In this document: positions 1 through 5,838 of the stretch, piece by piece
How the letters are laid out: every line of letters starts with the position of its first letter
Position numbering within the stretch: the stretch's first letter is position 1
NCBI GenBank assembly: GCA_047620505.1
Contig: JBLHKS010000295.1
Location: 1 to 7,470, forward strand
Length of the DNA: 7,470 bases
Reading direction: 5' to 3'
Origin: JBLHKS01 sp047620505
GTDB taxonomy: Bacteria > Verrucomicrobiota > Verrucomicrobiia > Verrucomicrobiales > DEV007
Translations under genes and position numbers: made by a program
The notes under the pieces: model-generated
What the model saw: only the letters and a program-made list of their open reading frames with translations
Database searches by the model: none
Told to the model about the DNA's origin: nothing

Positions 1-211
1 TGAGCACAATATTCTCGTAAGTCTTCTTCGACCAGATGTAGCCGCCCGCTTTGTCCGTCGGAGCCAGCACTCCATCTGTCACCGCCCAAGCGCCTGCTTT
101 GTCGAGCGTCCACGAATCCAAACCACCTTCAAGAAGGTTGGCGTCTTCGGCATGCGCACCCAGCAGGGCGAACGAAACGAGAAATGAGCTGATAACGGAA
201 ATTTTCTTCAT
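1..211 (-). CDS. Secreted DUF1080 / 3-keto-disaccharide hydrolase-type protein, N-terminal fragment
   Basis: Only the first 70 codons lie in the window; the gene runs off the left edge. The ATG at 211-209 opens a textbook Sec signal peptide: KK at residues 2-3, a hydrophobic stretch at about 5-18, and an A-H-A cleavage site at 19-21 followed by ED. The mature part has the start typical of DUF1080 (PF06439), a concanavalin-like beta-sandwich: an 'LDSW' strand at 31-34, then 'AWAVTDGVLAP' at 41-51 and 'GGYIWSKKTYENIVL' at 56-70. Family members are exported proteins of Planctomycetes, Verrucomicrobia and Bacteroidetes, and some hydrolyse 3-keto-glycosides. It diverges from the secreted esterase at 326, which supports a glycan-degradation role. 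No good Shine-Dalgarno is visible. The export call is firm. The family is likely, but the substrate cannot be read from this fragment. Confidence 0.8.
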   Translation of the reverse strand, partial: MKKISVISSFLVSFALLGAHAEDANLLEGGLDSWTLDKAGAWAVTDGVLAPTDKAGGYIWSKKTYENIVL

Positions 212-325
212 GGGCCGACTTTGGCCGATGGAAGTTTCAGAATCAAGGGCTGAGAAGGTCCGAATTCTCGTTCTCGAACAATGAAGACGTTGACGAGCGC
301 GCCTTCGGAAAGCTAGCCTTCGGGA
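212..325. promoter_or_regulatory. Divergent intergenic region between DUF1080 gene and esterase
   Basis: These 114 bases separate two divergent exported-protein genes, so promoters for both must lie here or inside the genes. I could not pick out a convincing -35/-10 pair in either direction. The only repeat seen is an 8-base direct repeat, GCCTTCGG, at 301-308 and 316-323. The second copy ends two bases before the esterase ATG, over the place where a ribosome-binding site would sit. Whether this matters is unknown. Confidence 0.35.
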
Positions 326-2563
326 ATGAAAACCCTCATTTCGCTCGCCAGCAGCTGCTGGCTTTTTTTCGCCGCGTCCACGCTCATCGCCGGACCGATC
401 CGCGCCTTGCCAGAAGGCCAATTGCCTGATGATTCGCGTTATGCCGATCCAACCACGCTCCACGACTATCATCCGTTTCGTGCAGTCGCCTCCAAAGCCG
501 AATGGGAAATCCGTCAGGCTCACATCAAACTGAGAGTTCAGGTCGGTGCCGGGCTCTGGCCGATGCCGGAGAAGACGCCGGTTAACGCGATCGTCCATGG
601 CAAAGTGGACCGCGACGATTTCACGGTGGAGCGCGTCTACCTCGAATCCTTTCCTGGCCATTTCGTGACTGGCAGCATTTTCCGGCCCGCAGGCGATTCG
701 CTCAAACTCGGCGAGAAGAACGGCAAGCGGCCTGGCATTCTTTGCCCGCACGGTCACTGGAAAAACGGCCGATTTTACGACGCTGGCGAGCAGGCTGCGA
801 AAGGCCAGATAGCCCAGGGCGCGGAACGATTCATGAGCGCCGCGCATAGCCCGCTTCAGGCGCGTTGCGTCCAGCTGGCGCGGATGGGCTGTGTCGTCCT
901 GCATTACGACATGCTTGGAAATGCGGATTCGATCCAGTTTCAAGAGCACCGACGCGGACCGCGCGAAAATCTCGTCAACGACAAGCACGGCGAGTGGGGA
1001 TTCGTCAGCCCGCAGGCGGCGGCGCGCTTGCAGACGAATTTCGGCCTGCAAACCTGGAACAGCGTCCGCGCGCTGGATTTCCTGACAAGCCTCGAAGACG
1101 TCGATGGAGATCGACTGATGGTGACCGGCGCGAGCGGCGGCGGAACCCAGACTCAGATGCTGTCCGCGATCGACGACCGGATTGACGCATCGTTCCCCTG
1201 CGTGATGCCGTCGACGGCGATGCAAGGCGGTTGCACCTGTGAAAACACGCATTTTTTGCGCATCGGTCAGGGAAATATCGACATCGCTGCGGCTGTCGCA
1301 CCGCGTCCGCAGGAAATGACCGCCGCCGACGACTGGACGATCGAGCTAAAGGAAAAGGGCGCGCCGGATCTCCTCGCGCTCTACAAAATGGTCGGCGCGG
1401 AGGGCAAATTCAAAGCGCATTTCGACGTCCACTTCAAACATAACTATAATCATGTCTCTCGAACTCACATGTATGGTTTTGTGAATCGGCATTTCGGAAT
1501 CGGCCTGCCTTCGCCGGTGCTCGAGCGCGATTTCGAGCGGCTGACGCAGGACGAATTGACCGTTTGGAGCGGCGAGCACCCAGCCCCCAAAGGAAATGCG
1601 ATCGCCGATGAACACGAAAAATCGCTCCTCCGAATCTGGACGGATGACGCGGATGCTCAGATCGGAAAGTTAGTCGCCCCAGAGTCCCCCGAGGCCCTGA
1701 CAATGGCCAAAAAAGTTCTCGGCCAAGCTTACGAAGTCTTGATCGGCCGCGGTCCATCGAATGCCGCTGACGTCGAATTCGAACTCGTCGACAAAGAGTC
1801 GCAAACCGGATTTACGGCGTTGTCAGGAATCGTCCGCAACACACAATTCAATGAAGAAGTCCCGTCGAATTTCCTGTTTCCAGAAAACTGGAACGGCCGG
1901 GCCGCGATCTGGGTTTTCCCGAACGGCAAAGCCGGCCTCTACGAAAACGGCGCGCTCCGTCCCGAAGCTCAGCAGCTGCTGGACGCAGGCACAGCCGTGA
2001 TGAGCCCCGATCTCTGGCGTCAGGGCGAGTTTTTGAACGAGGGCGAGGAAGCTGGGGAGAACGACCGCGTTCAGTACCCCGGCGACACCGACAAGCCCGG
2101 TTCGACCTGGCGGCTGTCGAGCGTTTACTATTATGGTTATAACGATTCGACCTTCGCGCGACGCGTCCACGACATCCTGAATTGCATCGCGTTTGTCCGG
2201 AACAATCCAAAGTGGGACGTGAAACACGTTTCGTTGATCGGTCTCGACGGCGCAGGGCACTGGGCGGCGGCGGCTCGTGCAGTCGCGGGTGGCGAAGTCG
2301 ACGCTGCGGCGATTTCGACCGACGGTTTCCGCTTTGCGAATCTGGAAAGCGACTGGGACGTCGACTTCGTTCCAGGTGCCGTGAAATACGGCGATGTCGC
2401 TGGATTTCTCACCGTCGCGGCGCCGGGACGGATCTGGCTGGCAGACGGCGACGCGGAATTGCGCGCCGGTGTCAAAGCCGCTTACGAGGCTGCGAGCAGC
2501 GCCGATTCCGCGAGCCTGAAAAACGCCGTTTCAGCTGATTTCGTCGAGTTTCTCGCAGAATAG
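326..2563 (+). CDS. Secreted acetylxylan-esterase-type alpha/beta hydrolase with two hydrolase-like domains
   Basis: A complete protein of 745 residues. Residues 1 to about 22-27 form a Sec signal peptide (MKTLISL..., hydrophobic to IAG). The first alpha/beta-hydrolase domain (about 80-395) has 'CPHGHW' at 140-145 (oxyanion-hole region) and the nucleophile elbow G-A-S-G-G at 268-272, making Ser270 the nucleophile. A likely acid is Asp335 or Asp336 in 'TAADDWT', and the likely His is His376 in 'HNYNHVSR'. This resembles the acetylxylan esterase / Abhydrolase_7 type common in secreted PVC-phylum proteins. A second domain (about 480-745) looks like another hydrolase fold, but its elbow position reads G-L-D-G-A-G (639-644), with no serine. 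It probably removes acyl groups from polysaccharide outside the cytoplasm, in line with the divergent DUF1080 gene; this role is inferred. The ATG at 326 is chosen because it gives an intact signal peptide. The ribosome-binding site is weak (GGAAAG at 307-312). A terminator-like hairpin lies inside the signal-peptide codons. Confidence 0.85.
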   Translation: MKTLISLASSCWLFFAASTLIAGPIRALPEGQLPDDSRYADPTTLHDYHPFRAVASKAEWEIRQAHIKLRVQVGAGLWPMPEKTPVNAIVHGKVDRDDFTVERVYLESFPGHFVTGSIFRPAGDSLKLGEKNGKRPGILCPHGHWKNGRFYDAGEQAAKGQIAQGAERFMSAAHSPLQARCVQLARMGCVVLHYDMLGNADSIQFQEHRRGPRENLVNDKHGEWGFVSPQAAARLQTNFGLQTWNSVRALDFLTSLEDVDGDRLMVTGASGGGTQTQMLSAIDDRIDASFPCVMPSTAMQGGCTCENTHFLRIGQGNIDIAAAVAPRPQEMTAADDWTIELKEKGAPDLLALYKMVGAEGKFKAHFDVHFKHNYNHVSRTHMYGFVNRHFGIGLPSPVLERDFERLTQDELTVWSGEHPAPKGNAIADEHEKSLLRIWTDDADAQIGKLVAPESPEALTMAKKVLGQAYEVLIGRGPSNAADVEFELVDKESQTGFTALSGIVRNTQFNEEVPSNFLFPENWNGRAAIWVFPNGKAGLYENGALRPEAQQLLDAGTAVMSPDLWRQGEFLNEGEEAGENDRVQYPGDTDKPGSTWRLSSVYYYGYNDSTFARRVHDILNCIAFVRNNPKWDVKHVSLIGLDGAGHWAAAARAVAGGEVDAAAISTDGFRFANLESDWDVDFVPGAVKYGDVAGFLTVAAPGRIWLADGDAELRAGVKAAYEAASSADSASLKNAVSADFVEFLAE
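347..369 (+). terminator. Terminator/attenuator-like hairpin plus T-run inside the esterase signal-peptide codons
   Basis: Bases 347-362 (GCCAGCAGCTGCTGGC) are a perfect 16-base palindrome. They can fold as a 6-bp GC-rich stem with an AGCT loop, and are followed at once by seven T residues (363-369). This is the form of an intrinsic terminator, yet it lies 21 bases after the A of the start codon and encodes A-S-S-C-W-L-F-F of the signal peptide. It could be an attenuator that translating ribosomes open, or a coincidence of hydrophobic codons. The structure is seen directly; the function is inferred. Confidence 0.3.
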
Positions 2564-2577
2564 ACGTTCGTGATCTT

Positions 2578-2653
2578 GGTAGGATGGGCTTCAAGCCCGT
2601 CTCCAATCGACCTGGCCGACCATGCCAGGGACGGGCTGGAAGCCCATCCTACC
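2578..2653. repeat. REP/BIME-like inverted pair of GTAG-headed palindromes
   Basis: Two 24-base arms, 2578-2601 and 2630-2653, are inverted copies of each other with one mismatch. Each arm is itself an imperfect palindrome (GATGGGCTTCAAGCCCGTC at 2583-2601; its counterpart at 2630-2648). Each is preceded, reading inward from the outside, by the tetranucleotide GTAG (2579-2582, and CTAC at 2649-2652 for the opposite unit). The 28-base centre holds a third small hairpin, CCTGGC (2611-2616) with GCCAGG (2624-2629). A GTAG head on a short palindrome, arranged as an inverted pair, is the layout of REP units and BIMEs mobilised by RAYT transposases. No RAYT gene is in this window, and no second copy of the element was found here. 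Confidence 0.75.
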
Positions 2654-2659
2654 ATTTTT
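2578..2659 (+). terminator. Probable intrinsic terminator of the esterase gene, built from the REP pair
   Basis: The inverted arms begin 14 bases after the esterase stop codon and can form a 24-bp stem or separate hairpins. One A and then TTTTT (2655-2659) follow. On the opposite strand no T-run flanks the stem, so termination should be directional, for plus-strand transcription. The function is inferred from structure and position. Confidence 0.5.
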
Positions 2660-2766
2660 GCTGTCCGTGGCGAAAAATCGAGTCGAGATATTTTCGGAAA
2701 TCTTCTCTGAGAGACAGCCTAAAGAATTGCGGGTTCGGCAGGCCCGGCGTATGGCTTAGCCCGAAT

Positions 2767-3033
2767 ATGGGTGAAAGTGAGCCAGAACAAGCGCGCAAAC
2801 AGCCGCGTCGACGCCGCAAGAGTTCCTGGAAAGCAGTGGCGGGCAGAATCATCGTAATGCTGGCCGTGCTCGGTTTTGTGCTTCAGTACGGCCGGAATGA
2901 GATTTACAAATTCCAGGCCGAACGCTTCAAATCGAGGCTGGCGAAAATGATCGCGGACCGTGATGCGGTCGTCGAGGAGAAGCTGCGGCTTGAAGCAGAA
3001 TTGGCGAAACTGCGCGGCGAGCAGGACTCGTAG
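2767..3033 (+). CDS. Small single-pass membrane protein with basic N-terminus and coiled coil (unknown function)
   Basis: An 88-residue protein in three parts. It has a polar, Arg/Lys-rich N-terminus (RKQPRRRRKSSWK, about 10-22), one hydrophobic segment (about 28-41, IIVMLAVLGFVLQY) and a charged helical tail (about 44-85) with heptad-like Leu/Ile/Val spacing. By the positive-inside rule the N-terminus is cytoplasmic and the coiled coil is outside the inner membrane. That topology and size match FtsB/FtsL/DivIC-type division proteins, but I see no diagnostic motif, so no name is given. The same frame is open upstream to an ATG at 2584, but that codon lies inside the REP palindrome, and the added residues look like translated repeat and spacer; the ATG at 2767 is preferred. 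No clear ribosome-binding site is visible. The gene ends 7 bases from the convergent stop at 3041. It is possibly monocistronic. Confidence 0.6.
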   Translation: MGESEPEQARKQPRRRRKSSWKAVAGRIIVMLAVLGFVLQYGRNEIYKFQAERFKSRLAKMIADRDAVVEEKLRLEAELAKLRGEQDS

Positions 3034-3040
3034 TGAGCTC

Positions 3041-3925
3041 TCAGGCGACGTACTGCCGGTACAAACCGCCAAATAGCGCTCCCATTTTCCAATAGTTCTC
3101 GCCTCGGCCAAAGTAATCCTTGGTGTAAACCACGATCGCGTAAGGCGTGCCGCCTTTGTTGAACCAGAGACCTTCGTGTTTCCAATCGTTGAAGGTTCCG
3201 GTCTTTCCTCCGATGTAGGAAATCGATCGGGGCAGGTACCAGCGGCCGCGGCCGTACTGCGCGCGGCGCATCGCCTCCAGAAGGAGCTCATTTCCGTAGT
3301 CGAGCTGGTAGTTGACGCAGCGCCGAAAGAATTCGCAGTAGAATCTGGGACTCTGCGCGTTACCCAGAATTGCGGAGTGCGGCAGGTTATATTTTCTGAG
3401 AAAAGCGCGCTCATCCTCAATCGTGTAGAGGGTGTTCAAGGCTCGCCAACTGGCGTTAATGCTTTTGTCGCAGACCTTGACGATGTGCATGAAATTTTCA
3501 CGCGACAGCTTTCCTTTGTAGCGCTCCAGAACGATCGCGCTAAGCGCCGGTTTTGGCATTGAACCGCCAGACTTCAACTCGTCAGCGTTGTGCTCGGCCA
3601 GATATCGGCCGGTGCGAAGATTTTGAACCGCATAGCCGACTCGCGGGTCGCTACGGAAGGATTTGTAGCCGCTTTCGAGGGTCGAATTCCATTCTCTCCC
3701 ATGAGCAGGATGAGGCGAGTAGCGAAAACTCGCACCGCTGGCGATAAATTCGCGAGTGAACTCTGCTTTTGCAGCTGCTTTTCCCCGTCCCTTCGATGGA
3801 GCAGTTGCTGGTTTTGAACGCCGGTCAGCAGTCCGATTGTTCGTGGTTGAAATTGCGCATCCGCCGAGACTGAGAGCCCCGAGTAAAAGCATTTTCCGAC
3901 GATTGAATTCCCCCCGTTTTTTCAT
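3041..3925 (-). CDS. Lipoprotein with beta-lactamase/D,D-peptidase-like serine hydrolase domain
   Basis: A 294-residue protein. Residues 1-23 form a lipoprotein signal: basic MKKRGEFNRRK, a hydrophobic LLLGALSL, and the lipobox L-G-G-C with Cys23. A Lys/Arg/Ala-rich linker (about 30-60) precedes the catalytic-type domain (about 90-294). The three motifs of the serine penicillin-recognising fold are in order and well spaced: S-M-P-K (122-125, S-x-x-K), S-I-N (155-157, S-x-N) and K-T-G (241-243, in 'GGKTGTF'). The layout resembles the class A beta-lactamase-like family (PF13354). However, the stretch where class A enzymes carry the omega-loop 'E-x-x-L-N' reads ILGNAQSPR, without the deacylating glutamate. 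A peptidoglycan D,D-peptidase, or a penicillin-binding role without resistance, is therefore more likely than a true beta-lactamase. A second possible start is Met12 (3892), but Met1 gives the better basic n-region. It is in the same orientation as the ligase gene upstream, across a 111-base gap that may hold its own promoter. Confidence 0.8.
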   Translation of the reverse strand: MKKRGEFNRRKMLLLGALSLGGCAISTTNNRTADRRSKPATAPSKGRGKAAAKAEFTREFIASGASFRYSPHPAHGREWNSTLESGYKSFRSDPRVGYAVQNLRTGRYLAEHNADELKSGGSMPKPALSAIVLERYKGKLSRENFMHIVKVCDKSINASWRALNTLYTIEDERAFLRKYNLPHSAILGNAQSPRFYCEFFRRCVNYQLDYGNELLLEAMRRAQYGRGRWYLPRSISYIGGKTGTFNDWKHEGLWFNKGGTPYAIVVYTKDYFGRGENYWKMGALFGGLYRQYVA

Positions 3926-3984
3926 GACGAAGCGAATTTTGGGAACTCCAGCTCAAAAATGAAAGTAGTTTATCGCACGAATCG

Positions 3985-4012
3985 AAAATATTCGCGATTT
4001 TGAGAACGCCAA
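3985..4012 (-). promoter_or_regulatory. Weak candidate sigma-70-type promoter for the serine-hydrolase lipoprotein gene
   Basis: On the minus strand, TTGGCG (4012-4007) and TATTTT (3990-3985) are 16 bases apart and lie 60 bases upstream of the ATG at 3925. Each matches the consensus at four of six positions. This is the best pair in the 111-base gap between the two minus-strand genes, but AT-rich gaps often give such matches. The gap also contains small imperfect inverted repeats (AATCG...CGATT at 3980-3999). Confidence 0.25.
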
Positions 4013-4036
4013 TCTGATTAGCGGGCCTTTCCGCGT

Positions 4037-5413
4037 TCAGGTTTTTGCCCAAAGGATGCCGGTCAGGGCAAGAATCGGCCACTGAAGCGCTGGAACCTGA
4101 AAAGGAAAATCAACCGCCGCATGGGCCAGAACCCCAAACAGCATGATTTTCAATCCCGACGCGTAAAAGTCTCGGTCGTCTGTTTTATTGCGCCTCAGCA
4201 GGGCTCCCCCTAACAAAACCGCCCAGATTCCGGCCCCGACATAGCCCCATTCGATCATCAACTGGAGGTAGTCCTGGTGCGCTCGGTACGTGAAACTGAT
4301 CGCCGCCTCTTCCCCCGATGCTTGGAAATCGACAAAAGCCGTGTGAAAAGTCCCCGGTCCGTATCCAGTAATTCCGGAATTGGGAAGAATTCCCTCCCAA
4401 CAGGTCTTGTAGGAGTCCAAGCGAGCTTCCGCGCTCTGATCGAACGCCTCCCAGCGCCCGAGGCTGATTTCAGCGCTGAGACTGATAAAAAGCGCACCCG
4501 CTGCGACGACCAGGATCACGCCGACGACTGCGGTGCTGCCAACTGCACGCCCGGAAAAAGCGGATCGGATCTGGCTTCGATAGGCGATCAGCAAAATCAC
4601 CACGATCACGACCGCCATCACATGGCCGACTTTCGACGTGTTCGCGAAAACCGCAGCCAGGGTAAACAACGTCGAGCACGACCAAAGCGCCAGCCTCAGT
4701 GGCGCACGTTCCTCAGAAGAAAGCGCCCTCAGCCACAGCAAAAACGACGCTGGCCAGCACAGATTTAAGAACGTTGCTGAGTTCCCGTGGTAATCGAAAG
4801 CGGCGAAGAAAGTTTTCGCTTCAATCGGCTTGTCGTAATTCCAAAGCATCACGGTCCCCGAGGCCTTCTGATAGACTCCAGCCATCGCAACCGCCAAGCC
4901 TGTCAACGCCAGCCAACCCAGCAGCTGCCGACGCAGTCGACGCGATCGCGCCAGGTCCACAACCACAAGAACTCCGCCGAAAATCGCGGTGAAGTGAATC
5001 ATCGCACTGCGGCTCGCATCCTGATCCTTGGAGCCCGGCAGCCAGCTGATTCCCAGCGTGTGCACCGCCGGATGAAATCCCCTGCCCCACACGTGCGTCC
5101 ACTCAGCGTTGAAAACCGAAATCCAGCCGTAGCCCAGAATTCCCAGCACAAGCAGACCGAAAAGCCACGGAATCGCCGGCGCTCGCTGCGCGGTCACCAA
5201 CCCAAGCACCCAAATCGCGAACAAAACGCCCAATCCGGCGTCAAGCCACGGGCTCTGCTCCGGCAATTCGACCCGCCGCCCGAGCGTTCCCCATAAAAAG
5301 AGCGCGGCTACCCCGAGTACGAGGAAACGGTCGATCGGGGAAATCTTTGTGCGGGAGCTGGATGTTTGCGCGCTGATTGCCGCAGCCAATATCAAACTGA
5401 GAGAATCCCGCAA
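4037..5413 (-). CDS. O-antigen ligase/polymerase-family polytopic membrane protein (Wzy_C type)
   Basis: A 458-residue protein with about 11-12 hydrophobic segments (roughly 28-42, 56-73, 81-100, 138-154, 164-181, 208-230, 240-257, 262-278, 291-313, 390-404, 421-435, 440-456). The large periplasmic loop before the last segments carries the family hallmarks: 'RLDSYKTCWEGI' (331-342), 'GYGPGTF' (350-356) and 'AHQDYLQLMIEWG' (378-390) with His379. A final 'HAAVDFPFQ' follows at 431-439. PF04932 (Wzy_C) members join or polymerise undecaprenol-linked glycans at the periplasmic face of the inner membrane, as O-antigen ligases (WaaL), polymerases (Wzy) or related glycoprotein oligosaccharyltransferases. 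Sequence alone does not separate these. There is no ATG in the first 100 codons. TTG at 5413 is preceded by AAGGG only 2 bases upstream, and TTG at 5395 also has a purine-rich stretch, so the exact start is uncertain. No glycosyltransferase gene is adjacent in the window. Confidence 0.85.
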   Translation of the reverse strand: MRDSLSLILAAAISAQTSSSRTKISPIDRFLVLGVAALFLWGTLGRRVELPEQSPWLDAGLGVLFAIWVLGLVTAQRAPAIPWLFGLLVLGILGYGWISVFNAEWTHVWGRGFHPAVHTLGISWLPGSKDQDASRSAMIHFTAIFGGVLVVVDLARSRRLRRQLLGWLALTGLAVAMAGVYQKASGTVMLWNYDKPIEAKTFFAAFDYHGNSATFLNLCWPASFLLWLRALSSEERAPLRLALWSCSTLFTLAAVFANTSKVGHVMAVVIVVILLIAYRSQIRSAFSGRAVGSTAVVGVILVVAAGALFISLSAEISLGRWEAFDQSAEARLDSYKTCWEGILPNSGITGYGPGTFHTAFVDFQASGEEAAISFTYRAHQDYLQLMIEWGYVGAGIWAVLLGGALLRRNKTDDRDFYASGLKIMLFGVLAHAAVDFPFQVPALQWPILALTGILWAKT

Positions 5414-5476
5414 GCCCTTTTCAACAATTGCTCTTTTGGGCTTACGCCCGGATCTCGCGATTTGTATTCATTTGGT

Positions 5477-5815
5477 ATGCGTTGGATTACGATAATTCTG
5501 GTTAGCGTCTTTGCCGGGTTTTCGACCGGTTGCTTCTATGATGGAAGCAAAATCCCTCTTCCTGAGGCTCTTGAGCAGCAGAAAATGGAATTAAACGAGA
5601 AACTCCAGACCTCTCACGAAACTCAGGACCGGCTCCACCACGAGCAACAGCGTCTTGCTGAAATGCAAGAGCAACTCAATCAGCTCCAAGCGACGATCGC
5701 CAATTTCAATGCCGAAGCGGAAGCACTCAAAACAGAACTCGTCGAAGTACAAGCGCAAGAATCAGAGCTTCAAATTGATCTCACCAGGTTAAAAGTTCGA
5801 GCGAGCGTTCAGTGA
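5477..5815 (+). CDS. Coiled-coil lipoprotein A (unknown function)
   Basis: A 112-residue protein. Its signal peptide (MRWITIILVSVFAGFSTGC) ends in S-T-G-C with Cys19. The lipobox is slightly atypical, with Ser instead of Leu at -3. A short linker (FYDGSKIPLPEAL) follows. From about residue 32 to 108 the chain is almost all Gln, Glu, Leu, Lys and Ala with regular heptads, predicting one long alpha-helical coiled coil. It is probably anchored in a membrane facing the periplasm and could act as a spacer or tether, as Lpp does, but no known family is recognised. The ATG at 5477 is chosen because it directly opens the lipoprotein signal; the in-frame ATG at 5366 would overlap the divergent ligase gene and bury the signal. 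The 63-base divergent gap holds a small GGGC-TTAC-GCCC hairpin (5438-5449) and an AT-rich patch (TTGTATTCAT, 5462-5471). Confidence 0.75.
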   Translation: MRWITIILVSVFAGFSTGCFYDGSKIPLPEALEQQKMELNEKLQTSHETQDRLHHEQQRLAEMQEQLNQLQATIANFNAEAEALKTELVEVQAQESELQIDLTRLKVRASVQ

Positions 5816-5838
5816 ATTTACCCAGCGAAAATCAGCAC

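Noticed and set aside
51..284. 77-residue plus-strand open frame at the left end
   Set aside because: It is antisense to the DUF1080 signal peptide and mature N-terminus, which are far more convincing.
1970..1981. Second copy of the CAGCAGCTGCTG palindrome found at the signal peptide
   Set aside because: It is not followed by a T-run and encodes an ordinary QQLL-type helix; it is most likely chance from common codons.
1823..2260. 145-residue minus-strand open frame within the esterase gene
   Set aside because: It is antisense to the coding sequence of a well-supported enzyme, with no signal, motif or start context of its own.
2584..2766. Upstream ATG extending the small membrane protein by 61 residues
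   Set aside because: The codon lies inside the REP palindrome and the extension would translate the repeat and spacer; it would put about 80 polar, low-quality residues before the membrane span.
2719..3420. 233-residue minus-strand open frame
   Set aside because: It overlaps the small membrane-protein gene and the serine-hydrolase lipoprotein in another frame, and has Ser/Arg/Thr-rich low-complexity composition typical of a shadow frame.
3923..4012. Possible beta-lactam-inducible regulation of the serine-hydrolase gene
   Set aside because: No AmpR- or BlaI-like operator dyad and no regulator gene is visible; the inverted repeats in the gap are short and imperfect.
4277..5296. Plus-strand open frames of 163 and 169 residues opposite the ligase gene
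   Set aside because: They are antisense to a well-supported polytopic membrane protein and their products are Arg/Pro/Gln-rich with no recognisable domain.
5436..5470. Possible promoter for lipoprotein A (TTGGGC and TATTCA)
   Set aside because: The boxes are 23 bases apart, outside the normal range, and the -35 match is poor.
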